From AP-15 sp963762575 (GTDB lineage: Bacteria; Pseudomonadota; Alphaproteobacteria; ATCC43930; CGMCC-115725): a stretch of 64,000 bases of DNA. Of the stretch, positions 1 through 9,060 are shown piece after piece. A program made the position numbers and the translations under genes. The stretch is from assembly GCA_963762575.1 (NCBI GenBank), contig CAVXLL010000017.1:124001-188000 (forward strand), in the 5' to 3' direction. The notes beneath the pieces are model-generated. The model was not told the origin of the DNA and searched no databases. It saw nothing but the letters and a program-made list of their open reading frames with translations. Every line of letters begins with the position of its first letter. The stretch's first letter is position 1.

Positions 1-858
1 CTGAATGCTTCGTTGCAGGAGGGCCTCGCCGCCGCACAGCGGATCTTCGAAGTGCTCGACGTCGAGCCGACGATCCGCGACATGCCCGGCGCCAAGCCGT
101 TGCACATTGCCGGCGGCGAAATCCGCTTCGACAACGTCCGCTTCGGTTATGTTCCCGGGACGGCGGCGATCGACGGCCTGTCCCTGACGATCCCGGCCGG
201 CCATACCGTGGCATTGGTCGGCCCGTCGGGAGCGGGGAAATCGACGATGCTCAACCTGATCCCGCGCTTCTTCGACCCCGATTCGGGCGGTATCGCGATC
301 GACGGGCAGGATGTGCGCGGCGTGACGATCGCCTCGCTGCGCAGCGCCATCGCGCTGGTCGCTCAGGAAGTCAGCCTGTTCGACGACACCGTGCGCGCCA
401 ACATCGCATACGGCCGCTTCGGCGCATCCCTTCACGAAATCGAGGAAGCGGCGCGGGCGGCTGCCGCCGATGCCTTCGTCCGCGAGCTGCCGCAGGGCTA
501 CGATACCATGGTCGGCGAGCACGGCGTCCGGCTCTCGGGCGGCCAGCGTCAGCGAATTGCGATTGCCCGCGCGATGCTGAAGAACGCGCCAATCCTGCTG
601 CTCGACGAAGCTACTTCGGCCCTCGACAGCGAATTGGAGCGGCAAGTGCAGCGAGCGCTGAACACATTGATTCGCGGGCGCACGACGCTCGTCATCGCGC
701 ATCGGCTGTCGACGGTCCAAGGGGCGGAGTTGATTTGCGTCGTCGATCGGGGGCGGATCGTCGAGACCGGCGGCCATCTGGAACTGCTGGCCCGGGGCGG
801 ACTTTATGCGCGCCTTTATGCGATGCAGTTTGCCGAGCAACACGCCGCCGCCGTGTAG
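1..858 (+). CDS. msbA: Lipid A/lipid ABC exporter, ATP-binding half (partial, 5' end missing)
   Basis: This is the C-terminal part of an ABC transporter fused to its permease; the reading frame is open at the left edge. It is likely the flippase that moves lipid A or another lipid across the inner membrane using ATP. The visible 285 residues contain the whole nucleotide-binding domain: Walker A GPSGAGKS, Q-loop at VAQE, signature LSGGQRQR, Walker B ILLLDEATSALD and H-loop IAHRLST. The preceding LQEGLAAAQRIF stretch is the typical linker after the last membrane helix in MsbA. The following genes build and modify lipid A, which supports MsbA over a drug exporter. The substrate is inferred from context. 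Confidence 0.88.
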   Translation: MNASLQEGLAAAQRIFEVLDVEPTIRDMPGAKPLHIAGGEIRFDNVRFGYVPGTAAIDGLSLTIPAGHTVALVGPSGAGKSTMLNLIPRFFDPDSGGIAIDGQDVRGVTIASLRSAIALVAQEVSLFDDTVRANIAYGRFGASLHEIEEAARAAAADAFVRELPQGYDTMVGEHGVRLSGGQRQRIAIARAMLKNAPILLLDEATSALDSELERQVQRALNTLIRGRTTLVIAHRLSTVQGAELICVVDRGRIVETGGHLELLARGGLYARLYAMQFAEQHAAAV

Positions 859-864
859 AAGCGC

Positions 865-1617
865 GTGCCGGGATTGACCAGACCAGTCACCCTGCGGCGG
901 CTTCTACGGAATGCTCGGCTGCGCCGGGTGGCGTGCTGGTTCATCCATTGGTATATCCGCTTCGTTTATCTGACGACCAGCTGGACCACAGGGGGGGCCG
1001 AATGGCCGCACCGCCTGCGCGCCGAAGGAAAGCCGTTCATCCTTGCATTCTGGCACGGGCGATTGCTGATGATCCCGATGGCGTGGCGACGGCTAGCGCC
1101 GATGCACATGCTGATATCGGCTCACCCCGACGGGCAGATCATCGCCGATGCCGTGACTTATTTCGGTGTCGATGCGATTGCCGGATCGACCAGCCGCGGC
1201 GGCTCGGCTGCGCTGCGGACAATGCTGAAGCGGCTCAAGGCGGGAGATTGCGTCGGGATCACGCCGGACGGGCCGCGCGGCCCGGCGATGACCGCGAGCA
1301 CCGGGATCGTCAATATCGCCCGGCTCGCCCGGGTGCCGATCCTGCCGATCACCTATGCAACCAGTCGTCGGCGGGTGCTCGCGACGTGGGACCGCTTTCA
1401 TCTCCCGTGGCCATTCGGCCGCGGCGTCTATCTGTGGGGTGAACCGATCGGGATTGCCGAGGAACTCGACGATGCCGGGCTCGAATGCGCCCGACGCCTC
1501 GTCGAGAGCAGAATGGTCGAGATGGTCTGTGAGGCCGAGCGCCGGGTCGGGCACGGGGTACCGGCACCGGCTACCACCAATGGCGTCGAGCCGGCGCGCC
1601 GCATTGCGGGCGGTTGA
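865..1617 (+). CDS. Lysophospholipid acyltransferase family protein (DUF374)
   Basis: A 250-residue DUF374 protein related to glycerolipid acyltransferases. It probably transfers an acyl chain to a lipid A or phospholipid acceptor at the inner membrane; the exact acceptor is not known for most members. Visible features are an N-terminal hydrophobic stretch (about residues 20-38), the conserved LAFWHGRLLM block that carries the catalytic-type His, and the TPDGPRGP motif near residue 133. It starts with GTG six bases after the msbA stop. The end overlaps the start of waaA (TGATG), so the genes are probably translationally coupled. This placement between msbA and waaA is common in Alphaproteobacteria. 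Confidence 0.85.
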   Translation: MPGLTRPVTLRRLLRNARLRRVACWFIHWYIRFVYLTTSWTTGGAEWPHRLRAEGKPFILAFWHGRLLMIPMAWRRLAPMHMLISAHPDGQIIADAVTYFGVDAIAGSTSRGGSAALRTMLKRLKAGDCVGITPDGPRGPAMTASTGIVNIARLARVPILPITYATSRRRVLATWDRFHLPWPFGRGVYLWGEPIGIAEELDDAGLECARRLVESRMVEMVCEAERRVGHGVPAPATTNGVEPARRIAGG

Positions 1618-2927
1618 TGCTGCCGTTGCTTTATAGCGCCTTGACTCGGCCGCTGAGGCCAATGGCAATGCTGTATTTGGCGCAGCGGCGCAAGCGCGGC
1701 AAGGAGCACCCGATCCGCTTTCGCGAGCGCCGAGGCATTCCCAGCGGGACCCGGCCGCAGGGTCCGCTGATCTGGATACATGCCGCCAGCGTGGGTGAAG
1801 CAACCGCAGTCTTGGGCCTAATTGAATACCTGCTAGACACGCGGCCGGACCTCGAAATCCTGGTCACGACCGGAACGGTCACCTCGGCGCAGCTACTGGA
1901 GGCCCGGCTGCCGGCACGTGCGCGTCACCAATTCGTTCCCGCCGACCTGCCGAGCTGGACGGCGCGCTTTCTCGATCATTGGCGTCCCGACCTGGCACTC
2001 TGGGTCGAATCCGAGTTGTGGCCCAATCTGGTTTTCGCGGCGCATGCCCGCAACATTCCGATGGTGCTGGTCAATGCCCGGCTCTCGGCGCGTTCGTACA
2101 GCCGCTGGCAACACTGGCCCGGGCTGATCGGACCCATACTAAGAGCATTCGACCTGTGCCTCGCCCAGGATCAACGGCAAGCCGAACGATTTCGCTCACT
2201 GGGCGCCCGGCAACTGGCCGCCGTCGGCGATCTCAAAGCCGCCGCGCCCGCATTGCCGTTCGATCGCTCCGAACTGTTGCACCTGCGCGGCGCGATCGGT
2301 TCGCGCCCAATTTGGCTGGCTGCCAGCACGCACGACGGCGAGGAGAAAGTCGCCGCGCAAGTACATCGCGAGGTCGCCACGCACCATCCCGGCCTGCTGA
2401 CGATCATCGCTCCCCGCCACCCGGCGCGCGGCGACGCAATCGGCGCCATGCTGGCGGAGCAAGGGCTGCGCATCGCCAGGCGCACTCGCGGCGATCCGGT
2501 CACTCGCGACACGCAAGTCTATCTCGCGGACACAATGGGCGAGCTTGGGCTGTTCTACCGCCTCGCTGGGATCGCCTTTGTCGGCGGCTCTCTGGCCGCC
2601 AAGGGCGGGCACAACCCGTTCGAGGCGGCGCGGCTCGGCTGCGCCGTGCTGCATGGCCCGGATATGAGTAATTGCACCACGATGGCGGCTGCGCTGGCAG
2701 CCGCGGGCGCCGCCGAAGCCGTGAGCGGCGCTGCGGCGCTCGCGCAATCGGTATCGGTGCTGCTCGCCGATCAGCGGCTGCGAGCCGAGCGCGCTGCCGC
2801 CGCTGCCCGCGTTGCGGCGGCCGGTCTCGGCATTCTCGATACTATTCTGGAGCGGCTCGCACCCTGGCTCGACCCGCTCGCACCGGTGCGGGATCCCGCG
2901 CCATCACCCCGTCGGGCGCAAGCCTGA
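1617..2927 (+). CDS. waaA: 3-deoxy-D-manno-octulosonic acid (Kdo) transferase
   Basis: Transfers Kdo from CMP-Kdo to the lipid IVA precursor at the cytoplasmic face of the inner membrane. The protein is 436 residues, normal for the family, with an N-terminal hydrophobic anchor, an RFRERRG block, and the IWIHAASVGEA motif around residue 55 that holds the catalytic Glu. A GT-B glycosyltransferase C-terminal half follows, with GGSLAAKGGHNPFEAA as the nucleotide-sugar site. The ATG at 1617 overlaps the upstream TGA by one base and is preferred to the TTG three bases earlier. It is followed by lpxK with the same kind of overlap. Confidence 0.95.
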   Translation: MLPLLYSALTRPLRPMAMLYLAQRRKRGKEHPIRFRERRGIPSGTRPQGPLIWIHAASVGEATAVLGLIEYLLDTRPDLEILVTTGTVTSAQLLEARLPARARHQFVPADLPSWTARFLDHWRPDLALWVESELWPNLVFAAHARNIPMVLVNARLSARSYSRWQHWPGLIGPILRAFDLCLAQDQRQAERFRSLGARQLAAVGDLKAAAPALPFDRSELLHLRGAIGSRPIWLAASTHDGEEKVAAQVHREVATHHPGLLTIIAPRHPARGDAIGAMLAEQGLRIARRTRGDPVTRDTQVYLADTMGELGLFYRLAGIAFVGGSLAAKGGHNPFEAARLGCAVLHGPDMSNCTTMAAALAAAGAAEAVSGAAALAQSVSVLLADQRLRAERAAAAARVAAAGLGILDTILERLAPWLDPLAPVRDPAPSPRRAQA

Positions 2928-3913
2928 TGCGCGTGGCCCCCGCTTTCTGGGCACGGCCTCCGGGACTGCTCTCGGAGCTGCTGCTGCCGCTCGGGGCGGG
3001 CTGGCAGGCGGCGGGCCGGCTGCAGCAGTCTTTTGCCCGCCCCTACTGGCCGCCGGTTCCGGTGGTGTGCGTCGGCAATCTGGTCGCGGGCGGCGCCGGC
3101 AAGACCCCGGTTGCCCTGGCGCTGGCCGCGTACCTCGTCTCGCATGGTACCGCGGTGCATATCGTGACGCGCGGTTACGGCGGCCGCCTCAGCGGACCGG
3201 TGCGGGTTGACCCAGCCCGCCACGATGCCGCAGCAGTCGGCGACGAGGCGCTGCTGCTGGCCAGGGAAGCGCCGAGCTGGGTGACGCGCGACCGAGCCGA
3301 CGGCGTCCGCGCCGCAGTGGCGTCGGGAGCGCAAGTGGTTGTGCTCGATGACGGATTTCAGAACCCCACGATAGGAAAGAATTTGTCGCTCGTCGTCGTC
3401 GACGCTGCGTATGGCTTCGGCAACGGACGGGTGATCCCGGCCGGCCCGTTGCGCGAGAACCTCGCCCGCGGGCTCACCCGGGCCGATGCTGTTGTGTTGC
3501 TCGGAGCCGAGACGCAGCCGCGCCGTCCCGAACCGCTCGGGATCGATACGGCTCTGCACGTCTTGCACGCGGTTCTGCGGCCGGTCGCCGGGGAACGGCT
3601 GACCGGCTCGCGTCTGCTGGCTTTCGCCGGGATCGGCCGTCCGGAGAAATTCTTTGCGACTTTGCGGGAGTGCGGCGTCGAGCTTGTCGGCACTCGGCCG
3701 TTTGCGGACCATCACCCGTACCGCGCCGGCGAAATCGACCAGCTGCTCCGCGCCGCCGAACGGGCGCGAGCCCGCCTCATCACGACCGCAAAAGACATCG
3801 TCCGAGTGCCCGTTGCAATGCGGGCCGCCATCGAGGTTCTTGAGGTGGAAATTCGCTGGGCTGATCCTGCTGCGCTTTTGGAGTTGCTCAGAGCCGTCGT
3901 TGGTTCTCGATAA
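2927..3913 (+). CDS. lpxK: Tetraacyldisaccharide 4'-kinase
   Basis: Phosphorylates the 4' position of the tetraacyldisaccharide lipid A precursor with ATP at the inner membrane. The 328-residue protein shows the P-loop NLVAGGAGKTP at about residues 51-61, the RGYGG block, and the DDGFQNP motif typical of LpxK. The ATG overlaps the waaA stop (TGATG), so it sits in the same operon. An alternative longer frame extends upstream into waaA but is not needed. Nothing unusual is seen in the protein. Confidence 0.95.
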   Translation: MRVAPAFWARPPGLLSELLLPLGAGWQAAGRLQQSFARPYWPPVPVVCVGNLVAGGAGKTPVALALAAYLVSHGTAVHIVTRGYGGRLSGPVRVDPARHDAAAVGDEALLLAREAPSWVTRDRADGVRAAVASGAQVVVLDDGFQNPTIGKNLSLVVVDAAYGFGNGRVIPAGPLRENLARGLTRADAVVLLGAETQPRRPEPLGIDTALHVLHAVLRPVAGERLTGSRLLAFAGIGRPEKFFATLRECGVELVGTRPFADHHPYRAGEIDQLLRAAERARARLITTAKDIVRVPVAMRAAIEVLEVEIRWADPAALLELLRAVVGSR

Positions 3914-3917
3914 GCTG

Positions 3918-4913
3918 ATGCCAATTGATCGGACAGCTACCCTCACCCACCAAGCCCTGCACGCTTGGTCCCCCCGCTCCCGCACTTGCGGGAGAGGGTG
4001 CCGAGCGAGCGAGCCCGGTGAGAGCACCGCCTCGCGCCTTCGGCCTATCAGCTTCACCCACCGACTGGAGGGCTGGGTAGCGGCGCTGTGCTTTCGGGCG
4101 TTCGGGTTGTTGCCGCTCGATTGGGCGTCGGCTATCGGCGGGGCGCTGGCGCGCGCGATCGGCCCCGGGCTTGGCGTTTCCAAACGCGCCCGGCTCAACA
4201 TCGGCCGCGCCTTGCCCGAGCTTTCGCAAGCCGAGGTCGCGGAGATGATAGCCGGCATGTGGGACAATCTCGGCCGGGTCGCGGCCGAATATCCGCATCT
4301 GCGCCGAATCCGCATCTTCGAACCGGGCGGGCGCGTCGAGACGCACGGCCTTGAGCACATGGATCGGGCGGTTGCCGGGGGGCGCCGCATGATCATCTTC
4401 TCCGGGCACATCGCCAATTGGGAGATCGGCATGCTCGCCGCGGTCCAATACGGGGCTGAGGTCGCGCAGATCTACCGGGCCGCCAACAATCCGCTGGTCG
4501 ACCGAATGATCAGACGGTTTCGCGGCACCGGCGGCGAGCTGATCCCCAAAGGCGCCGTCGCCGCGCGGCGCGCGATCGCAGTGCTGCGGCGCGGTGCGCA
4601 TCTGACGATGCTCGCCGACCAGAAGATGAATGACGGCATCCCCGTGGCGTTCTTCGGACGCCCGGCAATGACCGCCTCCGCGCTCGCCGCCTTGGCGCTG
4701 CGCTTCGACTGCGACGTGCTGCCCGCCCGCGTCGAGCGGCTCGCCGGTGCGCATTTTCGGCTCACCGTCTTCCCGCCGTTGCCACTGTCGCGCAGCGGCG
4801 ACCATCACGCCGATGTCGCCGCCCTGATGGCGCAGGTCAATCAGACTTTAGAAGACTGGATCCGAGATCGCCCCGAGGAGTGGTTCTGGCTGCACCGGCG
4901 CTGGCCCGATTAG
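3918..4913 (+). CDS. LpxL/HtrB-type lipid A acyltransferase with repeat-derived N-terminus
   Basis: A lysophospholipid acyltransferase of the LpxL/LpxM (HtrB/MsbB) family that adds a secondary acyl chain to Kdo-lipid A at the inner membrane. The HX4E catalytic motif is visible as HIANWE within IIFSGHIANWEIG, and a hydrophobic N-terminal helix begins near residue 52 (LEGWVAALCFRAFG). The first ATG lies four bases after lpxK. The first 45 or so residues are Cys/Arg/Ser-rich and are encoded by a palindromic repeat (3939-4024), so they are not family-like. No ATG or GTG lies between the repeat and the conserved part, so the repeat probably became part of the coding frame. The gene ends convergently with aqpZ, overlapping by 4 bases. 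Confidence 0.85.
   Translation: MPIDRTATLTHQALHAWSPRSRTCGRGCRASEPGESTASRLRPISFTHRLEGWVAALCFRAFGLLPLDWASAIGGALARAIGPGLGVSKRARLNIGRALPELSQAEVAEMIAGMWDNLGRVAAEYPHLRRIRIFEPGGRVETHGLEHMDRAVAGGRRMIIFSGHIANWEIGMLAAVQYGAEVAQIYRAANNPLVDRMIRRFRGTGGELIPKGAVAARRAIAVLRRGAHLTMLADQKMNDGIPVAFFGRPAMTASALAALALRFDCDVLPARVERLAGAHFRLTVFPPLPLSRSGDHHADVAALMAQVNQTLEDWIRDRPEEWFWLHRRWPD
3939..4024. repeat. Palindromic dispersed repeat inside the lpxL-like coding frame
   Basis: The stretch begins CCCTCACC and ends CCGGTGAG, so its ends are roughly complementary. It holds a perfect hairpin CTCCCGCA-ct-TGCGGGAG at 3977-3994 followed by GAGGGTG. Similar CCCTC/GAGGG hairpins occur at about 26840-26885 and 28292-28421, so this is a repeat family. 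Here it has no stop in the lpxL frame. Confidence 0.7.
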
Positions 4914-5653
4914 GGTGTTACCCGCCTTTCCTCGACCACGATGGTATCGACAATCGCCTCCGGTTCGTACATCCAGCGGGTCAGCAGCCCGGCAATGACC
5001 GCGCCGATTATTGGCGCGAGCCAGAACAGCCACAGCTGAGCGATATATGCCCCGCCGGCAAACAGCGCCGGCCCGGTGCTGCGCGCCGGGTTGACTGAGG
5101 TGTTGGTGACCGGGATCGAGACCAGATGGATCAAGGTCAGGGCGAGGCCGATCGGGATCCCGGCGAACCCGGTCGCCGCTCCCTTCGACGTCGTGCCGAT
5201 GATGATAAAGAGGAAGAAGAACGTCATCACCACTTCGTCGACAAAGCAACTGCCGAGGCCGTATTTGCCAGGACTGAGGTTGCCATAACCGTTCGCGGCA
5301 AAACCGCCGGCCACCCACTCGGGCTTGCCCGATGCAATCACCCACAAGACTGCCGCGGCGAAGATAGCAGCGATAACCTGCGCGACGATGTAGGGGAGCA
5401 CGTGCTTGTTGGCGCAGCGTCCGGCGCTCCACAAACCGATCGTGACCGCCGGGTTGAAGTGCCCGCCGGAAATATGACCTACGGCATAGGCCATCGTCAG
5501 CACCGTCAGCCCGAATGCGAAGGCGACGCCGAGAAAGCCGATCCCGAGGTTCGGAAAACCCGCGGCCAGGACTGCCGCGCCGCAACCGCCCAGTACCAGC
5601 CAGAACGTGCCAAAGAACTCGGCAAGAACGCGCCGTGTCATGTCGCTGTCCAT
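4910..5653 (-). CDS. aqpZ: Aquaporin Z
   Basis: A water channel of the MIP family in the inner membrane, 247 residues with six predicted membrane helices. Both NPA boxes are visible, HFNPAVTIG in the first half and SVNPARSTG in the second. The sequence opens with LAEFFGTFWLVLGGCGAAVLA, typical of AqpZ. The ATG at 5653 gives MDSDM; the ATG four codons later (MTRRVLAEF) is an equally good start. It is convergent with and overlaps the lpxL-like gene by 4 bases, so it is not part of the lipid A operon. Confidence 0.94.
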   Translation of the reverse strand: MDSDMTRRVLAEFFGTFWLVLGGCGAAVLAAGFPNLGIGFLGVAFAFGLTVLTMAYAVGHISGGHFNPAVTIGLWSAGRCANKHVLPYIVAQVIAAIFAAAVLWVIASGKPEWVAGGFAANGYGNLSPGKYGLGSCFVDEVVMTFFFLFIIIGTTSKGAATGFAGIPIGLALTLIHLVSIPVTNTSVNPARSTGPALFAGGAYIAQLWLFWLAPIIGAVIAGLLTRWMYEPEAIVDTIVVEERRVTP

Positions 5654-5788
5654 CCTGTCCTCCCACGTTAACTATTGTATTCTAATGGTTGAGAACACCG
5701 TGGACAAGGGCAACCTGAGGAATTGGAGACGATACTACGCGCATCGAGACGTCAGCGGTCGTCTGTCGATGGAACCGGGCAGAACGGA

Positions 5789-6169
5789 TTAGGAAGCCTT
5801 CGAGAGTACCCTGGCCGAAGTTTGCTCGGCCTCGATCACTTCCGCGAAAGTCCGGTGGTCGGGGAAGGTCCAATTCTCGCCGGGCAGAACGTCCCGAGCT
5901 CGAATTGCGGGGTCTGGGAACAATTCCGGGCGAGCCTTCTTCCATTTGGCCAAGGCAACACTTTTTGCGATCAGCCGGTCTTTGACGTAATCCACGAGCT
6001 TCTGTGAAGCCGTGTTCGGCAACCTGCGCCGCACAGGCGCAAGGAGCTCGACAAGTAGCCAAAGCTCCCACGCGATGTCCTCAAGTGATTCAAGAGGAAC
6101 TAGTGGGGTCTTCAACTCTTGGGGCTCTGGATGTTGTGGTCCCACCTTGCGTCTTACCGAATTTTTCAT
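5789..6169 (-). CDS. Hypothetical protein (126 aa)
   Basis: A 126-residue soluble, charged protein that I do not recognise. It is probably real because it has balanced composition and sits in an AT-richer patch, where long chance frames are rare. It has Pro-rich and basic N-terminal residues, a central Leu/Trp-rich helix (EDIAWELWLLVELLAPVRRR) and an acidic C-terminal helix. No motif, signal peptide or membrane segment is seen. It is isolated between aqpZ and a decayed sensor gene. Local base composition differs from the surrounding housekeeping genes, which fits acquisition. Confidence 0.5.
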   Translation of the reverse strand: MKNSVRRKVGPQHPEPQELKTPLVPLESLEDIAWELWLLVELLAPVRRRLPNTASQKLVDYVKDRLIAKSVALAKWKKARPELFPDPAIRARDVLPGENWTFPDHRTFAEVIEAEQTSARVLSKAS

Positions 6170-6321
6170 AATCGCCGTTAATATTTGCTAATGAACTAAC
6201 GCACTATACCATCCTCTGCGTCCCGCAAACGTGGCGGATCACGTCCATTACGCGTCAGGGTGGATCATATATTTGTCTGAAATGCCCTGAAAAACAAAAT
6301 AGTGCTAAGCGGGCCAAGACC

Positions 6322-7562
6322 TCAGTCGTCGTCTCTCGATCCGGGCCGGCAAATCCGGGCTTCGAGGTGGCGGTCGATCCAGGCGACCACCAGAGTCACA
6401 TAAAGCGGCAGAGCAAAGACTAGGAACCCGATCGAGTAGAGAAGAGTTCTGGTTGCGGATCTCGGTGATCGGCTTCTCGATCTCGTCGAGTGGCACCATG
6501 ATCGCGAGAAGCTGGTCTCGTCCGTAGCGGGGCGGGATATCGAGCACACGCCCGACCCAGGTCCTGCCGGCCACCTCGTAGAAGCGGGTCCCGGACATGT
6601 GCCCGTCCTCGTAGGCGCCGACGAGACCGGCGATCACCGGGTCGTTCAGATCGCCGATTTTCGGCGGCGTTACCAGCATCTGACCATTGGAATGAAGCGC
6701 TTTGGCGAATCGGGCGGCGTCCGGCAGCGCGATTACCTCGCTCGCCTTTGTGAAAATGAAGGCTGTGCTAGTAGGGGTAATGTGCTGATCGCGCAAAAAG
6801 CGCGCAAGGTCGATTTCAGCGAGATCGGCACCGATCACACCCGGCATTTGCCCGGTGAAGCTGCGGCTCAAGGTCGAGTCCCGGCTCACCGCTGGTCGCG
6901 AAAATGTAAAGAGCACTCTGCTCGACCGCGTCGCTGCGTTTGGCGCTATCGTACCAGGGACGCGGTCGGGGATCGAAATCCGCGGGAGCCGGATCGAGGC
7001 GCCCGACGGCCGTGCCGTCTTCGCTGAGAAACACCCACCGCGTCTTGCGGTCACCCGCCGGGTCGGCAGAGATGATCTCGTTGGCGAATGCCGCTTCCGG
7101 CGGGGCATGCAGCGCGTCGCGCAAGACCGCGCTGTTTTCGCCGGCGATATGGGTAACCATAAAGAAATCGCCGTTGTCGAAGCCGACATAGAGCGACAGA
7201 ATTTGCGGATAGATCCTCAGCACGCGCAGCATCAACGACATCGCGTGAGGGTCTTCCTTGATCGCCGGCGAGGTCAGTTCGGGTACCAGCGACGCGATAC
7301 CGACGATCGCGTACATCGGGTCATAGAGCAGCCTGATACGGTTCGAAACGTCTTCGCCCGCTTCGAGCATCATGCGCTCGGTTGCGGCGATTGCCAGCTG
7401 ATTGGATTTCTTAGAATTGTACCAGATCATCCCGCCCGTCAGTGCAACCACCATGACGAGCAGTAGCGCGGTTACTCCGACGTAATACTGCCAAAGCGGT
7501 CGTGACCTTTCGGCATCAGAGGTCGCTGCTCGTCGAGGCGAATAGCGTTGTGGGTCCTTCAC
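6322..7562 (-). pseudogene. Decayed Cache-domain membrane sensor (two frameshifts, no output domain)
   Basis: The first frame starts at 7562 and has an N-terminal membrane helix (YYVGVTALLLVMVVALTGGMIWY) followed by a periplasmic Cache sensor domain. Near 6870 the conserved sequence GEPGL moves to another frame (TLSRSFTGQMPGVIGADL), and near 6445-6455 it moves again into the second membrane helix (LLYSIGFLVFALPLYVTLVV). Both shifts equal one extra base. After WIDRHLE the protein ends at 6322, with no HAMP, cyclase, kinase or other output domain. Related proteins are usually Cache sensors with a class III cyclase. The downstream 150 bases are AT-rich and empty, so the 3' part was probably lost by rearrangement. 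Confidence 0.7.
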
Positions 7563-7598
7563 GGCGCACTATCCTCCCTTCCGAGCAATACGAGAGCG

Positions 7599-9026
7599 TC
7601 AGAACAAGTTGCCCTGCCCCGGATGGACGCCCGTGCGCCGGGTCCGGGGCCGCGGTCTGCTGCCGGCGATCACGCCGACCCGACCGTCGTGAAATTCGAG
7701 ATCGAGCGGATCACCGGCGCTGATCTCCGCCGCCCCGGTCAGTACTCGCGCGACACCGCTGCGGACCACGACGTACCCGCGCGCGAGCAGGCTTTCGTGG
7801 CGTTCCGAGTGGGTGGCGAGCCGTCCGGCGAAATTGTCCAGTGCATTATGGTTTCTGTCGATGAAGCGCGCCATCGCGGCACGCAGCCGCGGCTCGAACT
7901 CGGCAGTGCGGGCGCGTGAGCGGTCGAGGTCGGCCGACAAAACGGCCGGCCGCAACCGCGAGGCCGCGAGGTCGAGGCTGTGCTGAGCCGCCCGCAGGCG
8001 CCGGTCGGCAGCCAGCCGCAGCCGCTCGGCACGGTCGTCGAGGCGTTGCGCCGCCGATCCGATCAAGTCGTGCGGATCGGGAAGGCCGCGCGCGAGCCCA
8101 GCGAGGTGCAGCCGACGTTCGGCAAAAAGCCGGGAGAGGCCAGCGGAGAGCCGGCTCGTTTTGGCGCCGAGCTCGGCGATCAGATCGAGACGCACCGGTA
8201 CCGCCATTTCAGCGGCGGCGGTCGGAGTCGGCGCGCGGCGGTCGCTCGCATGGTCGATCAGGGTCGTATCGATCTCGTGCCCGACCGCCGAGATCAGCGG
8301 GATCGCCGAGGCGGCGGCGGCGCGCACTACGATCTCCTCGTTGAACGGCATCAGATCCTCGAGGCTACCGCCGCCGCGTGCGACAATGATCAGCTGTGGC
8401 CGCGGCACCACGCCACCTTCGGAAAGACGGTTGAAGCCGGTTATGGCGGCCGCCACCTGGGCAGCCGCACCCTCGCCCTGGACGGCCACCGGCCAGAGCA
8501 GGACCCGGCGCGGAAAGCGGTCGGAAAGCCGGTGCAGGACATCGCGAATCACCGCTCCCGACGGCGAGGTGACAATGCCGATCACCCCCGGCAGAAACGG
8601 CAGCTTCTTCTTGCGCTCGGCCGCGAACAGCCCCTCGGCGGCGAGGCGCCGGCGCCGGTCCTCGAGCAATTTGAGGAGCGCGCCGATCCCGGCGAGCTCG
8701 ATCGTATCGATGATCAGCTGGTATTTCGAGCGGCCGGGAAACGTCGTGAGGCGCCCGGTGCACACCACCTCCATCCCGTCTTCCGGCTTGATCCCGAGCC
8801 GCATCGCCGTCGTGCGCCAGCACACCGCGTCGAGCACCGCGTCGCTGTCCTTCAGGCACAGATAGCAATGGCCCGAGCTGTGCCGCTTCCAGCCAGAGAT
8901 CTCCCCGCGCACCTGCACAAAAGAGAAATTTTCCTCGATCGAACGCTTGAGCGCGCGCGCCAGTTCGGAGACCGTGTATTCGGCAAGGTTGGAGCGAACC
9001 GGGGCCGCGATAGAAGTATCGTCCAT
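7599..9026 (-). CDS. xseA: Exodeoxyribonuclease VII large subunit
   Basis: Large catalytic subunit of exonuclease VII, which degrades single-stranded DNA to oligonucleotides in the cytoplasm together with XseB (not in this window). The 475-residue protein has the N-terminal OB fold (TVSELARALKRSIEENFSFV, VRGEISGWK), then GVIGIVTSPSGAVIRDVLHRL, the ARGGGSLEDLMPFN block and GHEIDTTLIDHASDRRAPTPTAAAE. These are the diagnostic stretches of the family. I chose ATG 9026 (MDDTS); a GTG two codons upstream is possible. It diverges from purD with 34 bases between the two starts. Confidence 0.96.
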   Translation of the reverse strand: MDDTSIAAPVRSNLAEYTVSELARALKRSIEENFSFVQVRGEISGWKRHSSGHCYLCLKDSDAVLDAVCWRTTAMRLGIKPEDGMEVVCTGRLTTFPGRSKYQLIIDTIELAGIGALLKLLEDRRRRLAAEGLFAAERKKKLPFLPGVIGIVTSPSGAVIRDVLHRLSDRFPRRVLLWPVAVQGEGAAAQVAAAITGFNRLSEGGVVPRPQLIIVARGGGSLEDLMPFNEEIVVRAAAASAIPLISAVGHEIDTTLIDHASDRRAPTPTAAAEMAVPVRLDLIAELGAKTSRLSAGLSRLFAERRLHLAGLARGLPDPHDLIGSAAQRLDDRAERLRLAADRRLRAAQHSLDLAASRLRPAVLSADLDRSRARTAEFEPRLRAAMARFIDRNHNALDNFAGRLATHSERHESLLARGYVVVRSGVARVLTGAAEISAGDPLDLEFHDGRVGVIAGSRPRPRTRRTGVHPGQGNLF

Positions 9027-9060
9027 CCCCACATGATAGCCGAGCGCGGGAGGAAGAGCG

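Noticed and set aside
2771..4432. 553-residue minus-strand open frame over lpxK and lpxL
   Set aside because: Antisense to well-supported lipid A genes, and no family-like sequence.
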